A stretch of DNA of 64,000 bases from Panorpa germanica (taxonomy: Eukaryota; Arthropoda; Insecta; Mecoptera; Panorpidae): NCBI GenBank assembly GCA_963678705.1, contig OY783209.1, positions 3,782,001 through 3,846,000 of the forward strand, given 5' to 3'. The notes beneath the pieces were generated by a model. The model was not told the origin of the DNA and ran no database searches. It saw only the letters and a program-made list of their open reading frames with translations. Positions 46,701 to 52,379 of the stretch are shown here, in pieces. The first letter of the stretch is position 1; every line of letters begins with the position of its first letter. Made by a program: the position numbers and the translations under genes.

Positions 46701-48363
46701 GAGAAGGAAAAGAGAAGAAGAAGGATTGTGATGATTATTATGATTACGTTTTTTTGGATTCTGGTTGCTAGTGTTTTGATTGTGGTGGTCACTTTGACGC
46801 ATAGCTCGTATGCAAATGTGGACAACTCTACCAGGCAGGTGTATACATTCTCGCAACCTTCGCAACATGTTATTTTAGAACAATATCAGAGTGAGTAGAT
46901 ATCAATGTTGAAAATTCATTAAAATCGTCAATTAGGAAATGATTAAAACTCGGGTTTATCCATTTCGAATATTATTTATTCATTCTTTGTTGTATTGAAC
47001 ATACACACAACGCTTCGATGGGTTTAACGTATAGAGTAGCCTATTATTAACGGTATAAGTACAGCGTACTTCATGAATATTTACTGGTTTTCAATATAAA
47101 TGTAGCAGGCTTTAATGATTCAAAATACTAGCTAATGGAACCCAACCACGGAACTCGGCATTTTTTAACGTTTTGTTATACCCAGGGATGTATTCAGGCA
47201 AGTGATTTAGGGGCTATAGGATGAAGCACTTAAAGTAAGAAACAAATTAGTCGAAAAAATGCTTTAAATGCCTCTTTCTTAGGTTAAGACTGCACTGCGA
47301 AAAAGAATAGCGCGAAAATAATAATAGCAAAAATATAAATAATAATTTCCATGCTATAATCCAAATCACGACAGTTCGGCAGCGACTTATACTTAAAAGA
47401 GGTTATGAGAGCGGTATAAATCTATAATACGATAATGAATTTTATCTTATTCGTTTCTATATACATTATAGAAAAATAAGTGAGTCAGTGCTTTTTAGTT
47501 ATATCCCACAACTTGTTTTAACTCTCATAATTTGAACTATACTTTTAAATCAGCTGACTTGTTCATTTATATGATTCAATGTATTACAGAATTACGGATT
47601 CATTTCTGCGTTAGTTTCAAAATATTGAATTTTACCTCATGTTGATGAACATAGTTATATCTATTTAAAGTTTATCTAATATAACAAAAGTTACCTGTCA
47701 ACAAATACATAATACTTCGTAACCTATTTTACTGCATTTGAAAAAGAAATCTACACTTTTGCGTATTAGCATACTAACAAATTATCTTAAGGCTTATAAA
47801 ATAGCTATAAATTTATAAAAATACTCTTTTAGATTAAATAATACATTTATAAAACTGCCCAGTAAACATTTTGGAGTCATTTACAGTTCAGTTTCTCATA
47901 GTCGTTCATATGAAATGCCTATTTTATCGGCTACAAATAGCGAAACCAATCCACTTGTCGAAATACAAATAAAGATAAAGTTGATGCGAACTATAATTGA
48001 AGTGCAATAGTGATAGAAACGTCACAAAACAGGACACTTCACCAAATTGTTTACTGGGTGCGTACAAGTGTAGCGATTTTTAAATCTAAACATTTGTGCA
48101 GCTTTAACTTTAACTTTACAGTTAAATTTTATGTAAATTAAAAAGAATTTTAAGCTAGAAAATATCAAAATTTTGGTTCACCTTCGATAGAATCCCCCAT
48201 GTACATTTAATTCTTATTTCAAAATACATTTTCTTTTACAGTCCGGCAAGAAAACGAAAGACTCCAGGAGTTGCAGAATCAGGCGGCCATATTCACTCCC
48301 AACAGTACCTCTCACAGCACGCTGGATGCGGAAACGTCAAATTCGTCAGCGATAACCAAATGA
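22258..48363 (+). CDS. Arg-rich single-span membrane protein, long form (353 aa), exon 1 to shared exon
   Basis: Coding exons: 22,258-22,741, 28,407-28,551, 28,740-28,920, 29,959-30,088 and 48,242-48,363. They total 1,062 bases, exactly 354 codons including TGA, and every junction keeps phase (1, 2, 0, 1). The first ~270 residues are hydrophilic: an acidic Ser/Thr start, Ser- and Arg-rich tracts (RERRRRHGGGRERARG; RQRRKRRDRRHRRRH) and a second basic cluster (REKRKRRARRKRHKKRR). A single hydrophobic helix of about 22 residues starting at WTIIATAFLLL (near 283) follows, then a short tail beginning RMAPIIDDMVRQENERL. The basic side faces the membrane N-terminally, so a type II orientation with a short outside C-terminus is expected; the tail has N-S-T and N-S-S sites. 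I do not recognise a named family. Other 3' exons for this form, inside the 18-kb intron, are not excluded. Confidence 0.68.
23040..23215. repeat. Dispersed repeat shared with 25,095-25,230
   Basis: The blocks 'atttctcgggcttcctagac', 'ttttcgccccgagtaat', 'actttatatcccgt' and 'ttataaatttcggtgtc' with 'gcaatcaaaaagag' recur in the same order at 25,095-25,230. Type not determined. Confidence 0.55.
23930..24215. repeat. Long hairpin: ~70-bp inverted arms, ~140-bp loop
   Basis: The left arm includes 'caaaatgtgtaagattgagt' and 'agtgttagtatgtaca'; the right arm is its near-perfect inverse ('tgtacatactaacactactc' and 'aatcttacacattttgttca'). The arms diverge slightly towards the outside (catcactc... 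versus ...agtgatgtctg). It is probably a MITE in the first intron of the long form. Confidence 0.65.
25095..25230. repeat. Second copy of the 23,040 repeat
   Basis: The same ordered blocks as 23,040-23,215, with 'tttctcgggcttcctaggca' and 'gtatcccgttataaatttcg'. It ends at 'caatcaaaaagacgg'. Its edges are not sharply defined. Confidence 0.55.
25575..25860 (+). mobile_element. SINE copy with tRNA-like head and A-rich tail
   Basis: The best-preserved member of the family. The head shows a B box GGGTTCGATCCCCGG at 25,629-25,643, preceded by an A-box-like 'gtgggcgagagcattgatg'. The body has 'tattgattatggtcataca' and 'tgtagtccacatatatgagg', then 'gtcgtcggtgataggactca', and it ends in an A-rich tail grading into (ATAA)n. 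It lies in the first intron of the long form. Confidence 0.78.
26430..27495. other. Intron sequence, nothing recognised
   Basis: Part of the large first intron of the long form. Only short frames and AT-rich sequence; no repeat shared with the rest of the window was noticed. Confidence 0.35.
27500..28170 (+). repeat. Copy 1 of a ~650-bp dispersed repeat
   Basis: Runs from 'cgataaaaaggaagcatatt' to 'acacaatatacttaatatgt', followed by a poly-C tract. Ordered landmarks shared with copies at 38,705, 42,955 and (inverted) 33,800: 'tgacgatacaattaatatat', 'gaaaccaaaatgatttcatt'-like, 'gagagggcaccgactctgaa' and 'atctccgacagttttactcc'. An internal inverted repeat 'cgctgtcaagttttta' / 'aaacttgacagcg' could form a hairpin. 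No coding capacity seen. Confidence 0.65.
28245..28325 (+). mobile_element. 3' fragment of the SINE family
   Basis: 'aacaccactaaaactgccaa' followed by 'cggtgataggattcagcatc' and 'ggaaatata' matches the 3' part of the SINE at 25,575. The tRNA-like head is absent. Confidence 0.5.
28407..28551 (+). CDS. Exon 2 of long form
   Basis: Acceptor TTGCAG|AC and donor AT|GTAAGT. In phase with exon 1 it reads DRRHRRRHNVSHCLSDP, then RLVHAGNMYVAELSTSYSQ and a Thr/Pro end. The basic tract begun in exon 1 continues across the junction, which supports the splice. Confidence 0.75.
28740..28920 (+). CDS. Exon 3 of long form: acidic then strongly basic
   Basis: Acceptor TTATAG|G completes an ATG codon with the end of exon 2. 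It reads KINYDEDYVSVNVEDFAGG, then IMTIDTPLREKRKRR and a run of Arg/Lys/His, ending EIERVK. The donor is AAG|GTGAAC, weaker than the others. Phase 0 at the end fits exon 4. Confidence 0.75.
29100..29235 (+). mobile_element. LINE 3' UTR fragment, same family as 6,590-6,965
   Basis: 'cttttggaaggattgagaat' followed by 'aataaggatcaaaaaatgta' and 'attaagcacaatgatatg' parallels the minus-strand sequence at 6,600-6,720. Only the non-coding tail is preserved here. Confidence 0.5.
29959..30088 (+). CDS. Exon 4 of long form: transmembrane segment
   Basis: Acceptor TTATTAG|GTA and donor ATGG|GTAAGT (phase 1). It encodes VIDPDDLSQRAR, a hydrophobic helix (WTIIATAFLLLVMCLLLVG) ending VTL, and RMAPIIDDM. 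The final G combines with TC at 48,242 to give Val in the shared tail. The helix ends in the same VTL as the helix of the 46,146 module. Confidence 0.78.
30853..30858 (-). terminator. Poly(A) signal of the CAP gene
   Basis: AATAAA on the minus strand, about 82 bases downstream of the stop codon at 30,940. First good hexamer in that direction. Confidence 0.45.
30940..33651 (-). CDS. Secreted CAP-superfamily protein (antigen 5-like), nested on the opposite strand
   Basis: Coding exons in transcript order: 33,651-33,530, 33,430-33,287, 32,389-32,308, 31,623-31,464 and 31,165-30,940. All have AG/GT borders and phases fit throughout, giving 243 complete codons plus part of one. The initiator codon must be in an upstream exon not found. 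Exon 1 encodes a hydrophobic leader (ISFYIFFLGLMAGGAV) and the cysteine-rich start (YRDYCLVQKTSCGG, GCNNT). Exon 2 has LTFTKAEQEMILNAHNRIR, exon 3 TWNDELASLAALN with HDKCRNT, and exon 4 DQFCGQNLLSY. Exon 5 has the CAP1 region (EFTQLIWSRTRQVGCA), the CAP2 region (LIACNYKPGGN) and a cysteine-rich C-terminus. This is the usual insect antigen 5-related layout and length. The family is extracellular; its biochemical role in insects is not settled, and nothing here indicates venom. The usual CAP1 His is Glu here. An AATAAA lies at 30,853-30,858. Confidence 0.9.
31687..32140 (-). pseudogene. C-terminal fragment of a non-LTR retrotransposon (RNase H/RT polyprotein end)
   Basis: The minus-strand frame runs from about 32,140 to a stop at 31,687: FNGTPVSDILHLDLIEWYE, ..WEPFYYSN.., IFRLRTEHTTLTHQHLIS, APQCNNCQTQITVHHILVT and CPQYQ. 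The LR-x-x-HT-x-LTH-x-x-L motif followed by C-x2-C...H-x4-C is the classic end of I/Jockey-like LINE polyproteins. The fragment sits in the CAP-gene intron between the exons at 32,308 and 31,623, on the same strand as that gene. The reverse transcriptase core is missing. Confidence 0.8.
32390..33286. other. CAP-gene intron, non-repetitive patch of unknown nature
   Basis: Bases 32,600-33,000 are less AT-rich than their surroundings and hold overlapping 60-70 codon frames on both strands (32,611-32,793 minus and 32,748-32,960 plus). Neither matches a family I know; an old DNA-transposon insertion is possible. Confidence 0.35.
33800..34165 (-). repeat. Copy 2 (partial, inverted) of the ~650-bp repeat
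   Basis: Contains the inverses of the family landmarks: 'tcagagtcggtgccctctgt', 'gtgatgagttatgagttgca', 'gtgacgtctgcggagatttg', 'tcaatgcctcatttcttgat' and 'gtgtcgtcaaaaaacattat'. The 3' third of the family is missing. It lies just upstream of the first visible CAP exon. Confidence 0.6.
34306..34480 (+). mobile_element. SINE copy, internally deleted
   Basis: The head keeps 'gtgggcgtgagcatcctcgg' and 'ggttcgatcactgcac' (a shortened A-box to B-box interval). It then has 'attgattatgttcatacata', 'tatgaggccacgacaccata', 'gatcgtcggtgacgacc' and a terminal A-rich tail. Confidence 0.65.
34885..35225 (+). pseudogene. Second LINE C-terminal fragment with tail
   Basis: The plus-strand frame reads ICVQCNSPVTVKHIIL, a stop, CYRFLSHRQGCNIPEEY, then SLKNLIDVINK and a stop. 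The C-x2-C...H-x4(stop)C spacing repeats that of the fragment at 31,687-32,140. A 3' UTR and a short (AAATA)/A-rich tail end near 35,228. One nonsense mutation interrupts the zinc-finger-like motif. Confidence 0.65.
36172..36449. mobile_element. MITE with CCCTACAAACAAT termini, longer copy
   Basis: Starts CCCTACAAACAATTCTGAT and ends AAGATTGTTTGTAGG; same termini as 18,912-19,019. The interior is partly GC-rich (CGGCCGGAACGCTCCG near 36,260) and differs from the short copy. Confidence 0.65.
36841..37150. repeat. 55-bp tandem minisatellite, about 5.6 units
   Basis: The motif GACACATGTGTATTAATTTT, then GTATGAAATTTAATAATCGA and ATTTTTAAAATTTAA, starts at 36,841, 36,898, 36,953, 37,008, 37,063 and 37,118. 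Spacing is 55 bases after a first unit of 57. Units 1 and 5 share TTTG(T)GCATT and TTTGTTTG variants, while the others have ATGTGTATT and TTTGTATG. It lies in the large intron. Confidence 0.92.
37151..38700. other. Large intron, possible decayed minus-strand coding remnants
   Basis: On the minus strand, 37,480-37,365 reads MVIFATVFLGYFLKYIQQ with more lysine-rich residues, and 37,655-37,520 reads QTMPSNAEREAHIMNTEIP before a hydrophobic piece. Neither is a recognised domain nor bordered by convincing splice sites. I record them only as possible remnants. Confidence 0.25.
38705..39330 (+). repeat. Copy 3 of the ~650-bp repeat
   Basis: Shares with copy 1 'cgataatgttttttgacg', 'cacagttaatatataattat', 'ctcataactcatcactacat', 'gagaaggcaccaactctaaa' and 'atatctccgacagttttact'. 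Part of the inner hairpin is deleted. Confidence 0.65.
39988..40045. repeat. 11-bp tandem repeat TAGAATCCAGG, ~5 units
   Basis: Five consecutive units of TAGAATCCAG(C/G), one with a C-to-G change (TAGAATCGAGG), then a partial unit. Within the large intron. Confidence 0.9.
40781..40909. mobile_element. Partial MITE of the CCCAGTAAACA family
   Basis: Right edge 'actccaaaatgtttactggg', preceded by 'catacgcatcttcaa' as at 17,340. The left part is diverged. Confidence 0.5.
40910..42950. other. Large intron, nothing recognised
   Basis: AT-rich with short simple repeats (TATATA and AGAT near 41,025-41,053; a TGTG run near 41,205). No exon supported. Confidence 0.35.
42955..43625 (+). repeat. Copy 4 of the ~650-bp repeat
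   Basis: Nearly full length, from 'taaggttaaaacgataaaaa' to 'gttgtacaataatgtaaata', then a poly-C run at 43,637-43,650. The internal inverted repeat (ACGCTGTCGAGTTTTT against GAAACTCGACAGCGTTA) is clear in this copy. Confidence 0.7.
43921..43944. repeat. (GGCA)n simple repeat
   Basis: Short run of GGCA tetranucleotides following two TATACCAGG units. Confidence 0.85.
44526..44940. mobile_element. Second copy of the ATGCCGGTTT MITE
   Basis: Starts ATGCCGGTTTCTCTCCAGA and ends ACTGTCTCTCTGGTGAGAAA. The interior follows the 389-928 copy closely without its extra 110 bp. Confidence 0.65.
46146..46890 (+). CDS. Single N-terminal exon of the short form
   Basis: Donor TCAGA|GTGAGT (phase 1) follows VILEQYQ. 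The open frame continues only two more codons (Ser-Glu) before TAG, so the exon end coincides almost exactly with loss of coding. It lies about 1.35 kb before the shared exon and 16 kb past exon 4 of the long form, so a separate promoter upstream is expected but was not located. Confidence 0.8.
46146..48363 (+). CDS. Arg/Ser-rich single-span membrane protein, short form (288 aa), alternative first exon to shared exon
   Basis: Exons 46,146-46,890 and 48,242-48,363 total 867 bases, exactly 289 codons with TGA. The N-terminal ~190 residues are hydrophilic: MFEISPDGSPQDDSRGFSS, a motif RVAFYIDDGRSSPIRG, then many RRxS-type basophilic kinase motifs (RRNS, RRQS, RRLS, RRHS, RRSNS, RRMS). An EEEEKEKRRRR stretch leads into a 24-residue hydrophobic helix (194-217, IVMIIMITFFWILVASVLIV) ending VTL. 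The outside segment carries an NST sequon; the tail then continues IRQENERLQELQNQ. The general design matches the long form, and both helices end VTL before the common tail. Failure to splice at 46,890 would end the protein two codons later. Function unknown; probably a type II or tail-anchored-like membrane protein. The first ATG after stops upstream was chosen as start. Confidence 0.75.
47354..47540. mobile_element. Second copy (inverted) of the CGGCGGC MITE
   Basis: 'gacagttcggcagcgactta' at the left and 'caacttgttttaactctcat' plus aatttgaact at the right are the reverse complement of 16,280-16,492. It lies in the intron before the shared exon. Confidence 0.65.
47868..48058. mobile_element. 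CCCAGTAAACA MITE, complete
   Basis: Starts CCCAGTAAACATTTTGG and ends CCAAATTGTTTACTGGG, a clear terminal inverted repeat. The body is the reverse complement of the 17,155-17,389 copy. It ends only about 180 bp before the shared exon. Confidence 0.75.
48242..48363 (+). CDS. Shared C-terminal exon
   Basis: Preceded by a pyrimidine-rich tract and TTTTACAG. After two bases that complete a split codon it reads RQENERLQELQNQAAIF, TPNSTSHSTLDAETSNS, SAITK and stop. It has NST and NSS sequons and a short heptad-like QENERLQELQNQ. No start codon precedes it in frame, so it needs an upstream phase-1 donor; both 30,088 and 46,890 provide one. Confidence 0.8.
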
Positions 48364-48810
48364 AATTAGAATGCCAATATCTTTTGATTGTTGGATATGA
48401 AATAATACTCTAGTCATAGTACGTCTACATGGGGCAACACTGCACCCCGCAGTGCACCGCAGTGCGACACTGGACACAGTCGTAAACCCAAGGCTCAATG
48501 TTAATCGTTAAATGTTAAAAGAAATTATTATTAATACGATATAATTGTTATATGTCATGTAATATGAATACCGCTACCGGATATTCTAATCCGGAAGTAC
48601 ATACTGGAACTAAATATGATACATGGTCTCATAGTCTCATAGTCTCTCAGCTGCAAAATATTGATCATTTGGTTTTGTTATTGGAAAGAAACGAAACTTT
48701 TGTTTGAAAAGAATTATTTTATTGCAAGGACCCAAACTTTGCAAAAGACTCTCTCGTGGTATAACAATAGAAGTTGTACCAGAATTGTTTTCTTTTTGGG
48801 TGACTCAAAG

Positions 48811-48816
48811 AATAAA
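48811..48816 (+). terminator. Candidate poly(A) signal for the shared exon
   Basis: AATAAA about 450 bases past the TGA. The 3' UTR length is plausible, but other AT-rich hexamers are near, so this is tentative. Confidence 0.3.
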
Positions 48817-48819
48817 CTT

Positions 48820-51800
48820 AATCGTACATCCTATATTATAATGTTTCAACTGAAAGTTTATTTGTTTATATGTTTACGCAATTCGTATGGTGGCTCGAAA
48901 ACGGCTCCGCGCATTTTCCTGAAAATTGAGAAAAAGAACAGTAAATGAGAATGAGACTTAATTGTGTATGCGCCCTGCATCAGTAATTTAATATTAATTA
49001 ATAATATTTATATAGTATTTCTTTATTTTTCACAAACCGAAAATTAATATTTCTTTCTTACAATCTTTGATAAAAACAAATTTTGTTATACGAATTATAG
49101 AAAGTTTAAAGTATGCATACATATAAAATTAAAATTAAAACTAAAACAACAGATGAGAATAATACTTAATACCAAAGGATCTTAGCATTGCAGCTGATTA
49201 GACATTCACAAACCTCGGAAACGTAATGTAAAATGTTACATCGTTGCGATGTAAATTCAAACAATGAAATAATCACGGTGTGTTATACAGGTCTGGAAAC
49301 CCCTCCATTATATATACTCATTGATTGACACATCTAGTGATGATATTTTGTTTATTTGATATAACGACCACCAGGAGCGCTGCCAGTGATGAGAATATTA
49401 TTTTGAGAACTTTTATACCTAACCTAATATATCGGATTCAATAAGCGTGTAAAACCATAAATAACAATTATTATCTTCAATATAGAAAACTTTACAATGA
49501 ATATGAAATTTCTAATGCTAGTTGTATTTTTATTAATATCCATCTGTCATTTACAGCGAATATATTTTAGTAGTGCAATGCGCATGCGCTGAAAATATCT
49601 CTTGCCATGCAGCGACGTAGGTGGCTATAAAGAAAAGCATCACAACTGCGACATTAATCGCAGTACCCATATTACGAAAATAAAAGGAACGAGTTTTCAG
49701 ACCTGTATATAAGACCGTAAAAATAACTAATAAACTTAAGTAATTGTTATCGATGGGTTAATTATATTCAACAGCTTAAAAGTTCATTAGGAATCATTTA
49801 ATTAATAAATTCAATTAACATTTTAGATCAAATTATAGAACCTCTACCGGAGAAACAAACCTGAAATTATAGAATACTGTCGACAACTCTTCAAAGGTCT
49901 CGGCTATTATGCCATCAAGTAACAAGTGTTAATTGCTTTTATTAATTAGTTATTGTCACTGAACCTTTAAATTCGATGTAAATATTTATTAAAAAATTGT
50001 TGTACTAAAATGATGTAATATAACCAATGTAAAATGGATGTGATACCTTCAAAATGTTTTAAATATTATAAAGTACGTTTGTAATGTGAAATTAATACCT
50101 CAAACATATCCTAGCTCATTAAACATTGAGATTAAATACATATAGTTTTATATACTTACATACAATTACCTAATTTAGTTTTCTAACACCGTGGCGCTAC
50201 TATCTATATTTGACAAGTATTAAAAAGTAAACAGTATTAAAAATAAGTAAAAATAATTTTCACATTATAAACATACATTCTGTTCTGATGATATTATTTT
50301 ATAACGCATTGTAACTTTATATTACCAGGTTTCTCAAAATGGAGTTAGCTCTAAAAACCATCGCTGTGTTTATTGTTAACAATAAATATGAAATTTTATC
50401 ATCTAAACAGTCGTTATTAAAATGTTGTAATAATTCTAAATTTCAAAATGAATTGTAGTTAAAAATGAGCCATTATTTGTATAATATGAACAGGGTCCTA
50501 GGAGCATGTGTAACTGATGTTTAATATTTGTGTATGGATAAATATTAGCAACATTTAAATTTATATTATCCTTTTTGAAATCGTTAAATATTTTTAATAA
50601 AACATATAATGGTTTGCGTTTCTGCTAAGTAAAGATTAGCACTATAATCTTAATCGACATTCTTAAATTTAAAAAGTTGCAAAGCTTGAAACTTTATATA
50701 TACATTCTCAAGTAAAACTTAAAATATCTCACATCTTGTAAGTAGTTCACAAATATTTGTTTAAAAAGTATTTCAGGACAACTTATATCTTGCAAAGATC
50801 TGAATAGATTAACACAGATAATAATGATTTGTATTAAATTTTGATTTTAAAATCTTTCGAAGAAAATGGAGAATTATATATCTCTTACCATTGCTCTAGA
50901 TAGTATTATTTATTGGTAATAATAATGTATTATTAATTTTATTATAGTATATGGCAAAATACAAAACAGTATGCAGAGACATCTTCGTTTGTGTAGTTAT
51001 ACTATTTAGTTTGAGTCTTTGCTAATAATTATATTCTTTAAATAACAGCTTTATTATTTATCGCTTTCACTTTTGTATTAATCTCTATACAACTATTCTA
51101 TATATATTTGTTAAATTATTTAAATAATTAATCGTTTAATTACATCTAAATAATAACTACAAATTCAGGTAATAAAAGTCAAGTAAATTCACAAACATTC
51201 AGAGTGATTCAGACAATAGACTTGTGAACTCAATTTTTAAAGGATTTCTTAAACTTTTATTAAAATATCATTATGGTAATATAGGCTAAGTTTTTTTTAA
51301 TTTTACATTTAAATTTTGATTTTACCACTTAATTTTTAATCATATTATGAGCAATAAATAAAACTGTATGTAAAATGTGTTGCCTGAAGCAGTTTAGTCA
51401 GGCGTTGAGCACTCTTGTGTATCTTTTTCACACTGTGTTGGACATTTTTGGACCTGATAGTAAATATATACTACAGTTTTATAGAAATTAAGACATGGTT
51501 CACAAGACTATTCTACTTACATTCAGGGCCACTCATAAATTAATTAAATTTTAATGAATAAAGTTTAATTTTATGACAATGTATAAGATTTTCAAATGTA
51601 ATGTTAGCATATTTCACTATAATCTTCTAAAAAAGTATATAGAATTGCGAAAGATGCACAGGATTTGTACCTTTATATATTTTTATAGTATATTTAATAA
51701 CTTCTGCCAAGAAATAATTACCAAAAAAATAACAAATTACCCACTAAATACAAAATATAGTATATATTTCCTTAAATAAGAAACAAAATTAAAGGAAAGG

Positions 51801-52379
51801 AAAAACAAATACATATAATTGCGTTTAGTGGGTACTTTTAAAAAAACGATTTCAAAAAGTCTAAATTAAAGAAATTTATAAATGTGTAGAAGTGTTGTTC
51901 TTTGACAATCAAAATAATAAAATCAAAAACAGACTGGAAAATATTTCTTAAGTCCAAAACAAAAAATAAGGTGTATAATCATGAAAATTTGTATCAGCAA
52001 TTTCTTATAAAGCTTTAAATAAATTATATTTCTTTTCGTAAATCCCTAAATAGTTGTTGTACTTTATTTAAATATGCAATCTTCTTCACCAGGATCCAGT
52101 GCCAAATTAACCATGTAGTAGAAGTTTCTGGGTCCCCGCTGGATTAATATTTCCTACAGGCCCACGCTGACTTCATGGGGCACTGCGCTAAACAAATTAT
52201 AAATTGATTCACTATTTACTACTGCTTAAATAAATAAATGCTAACTTTTACGCCTGAAGAGAAGGCAACCTAAATTACCGTATTTAAAATCACTTTTGCA
52301 GCTTATGCAAGTTATGTATATTTTTTTCTAAAAGTTAAATTACTATAAATATGATAATGAATGAACTGTTTAATTCATT
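48820..52379. other. Intergenic stretch, no gene seen
   Basis: AT-rich throughout. At 51,475-51,510 'acagttttatagaaattaag' plus acatggttcacaag is a terminal fragment of the TGGGCTTGTGT family. No exon was supported; frames at 48,661-48,948 and 51,573-51,779 have no motif or splice context. Confidence 0.4.

Noticed and set aside
46352..46825. 157-codon open frame antisense to the short-form exon
   Set aside because: It is a shadow of the Arg/Ser-rich coding strand, with no splice context and leucine-rich low complexity expected from reversed Ser/Arg codons.
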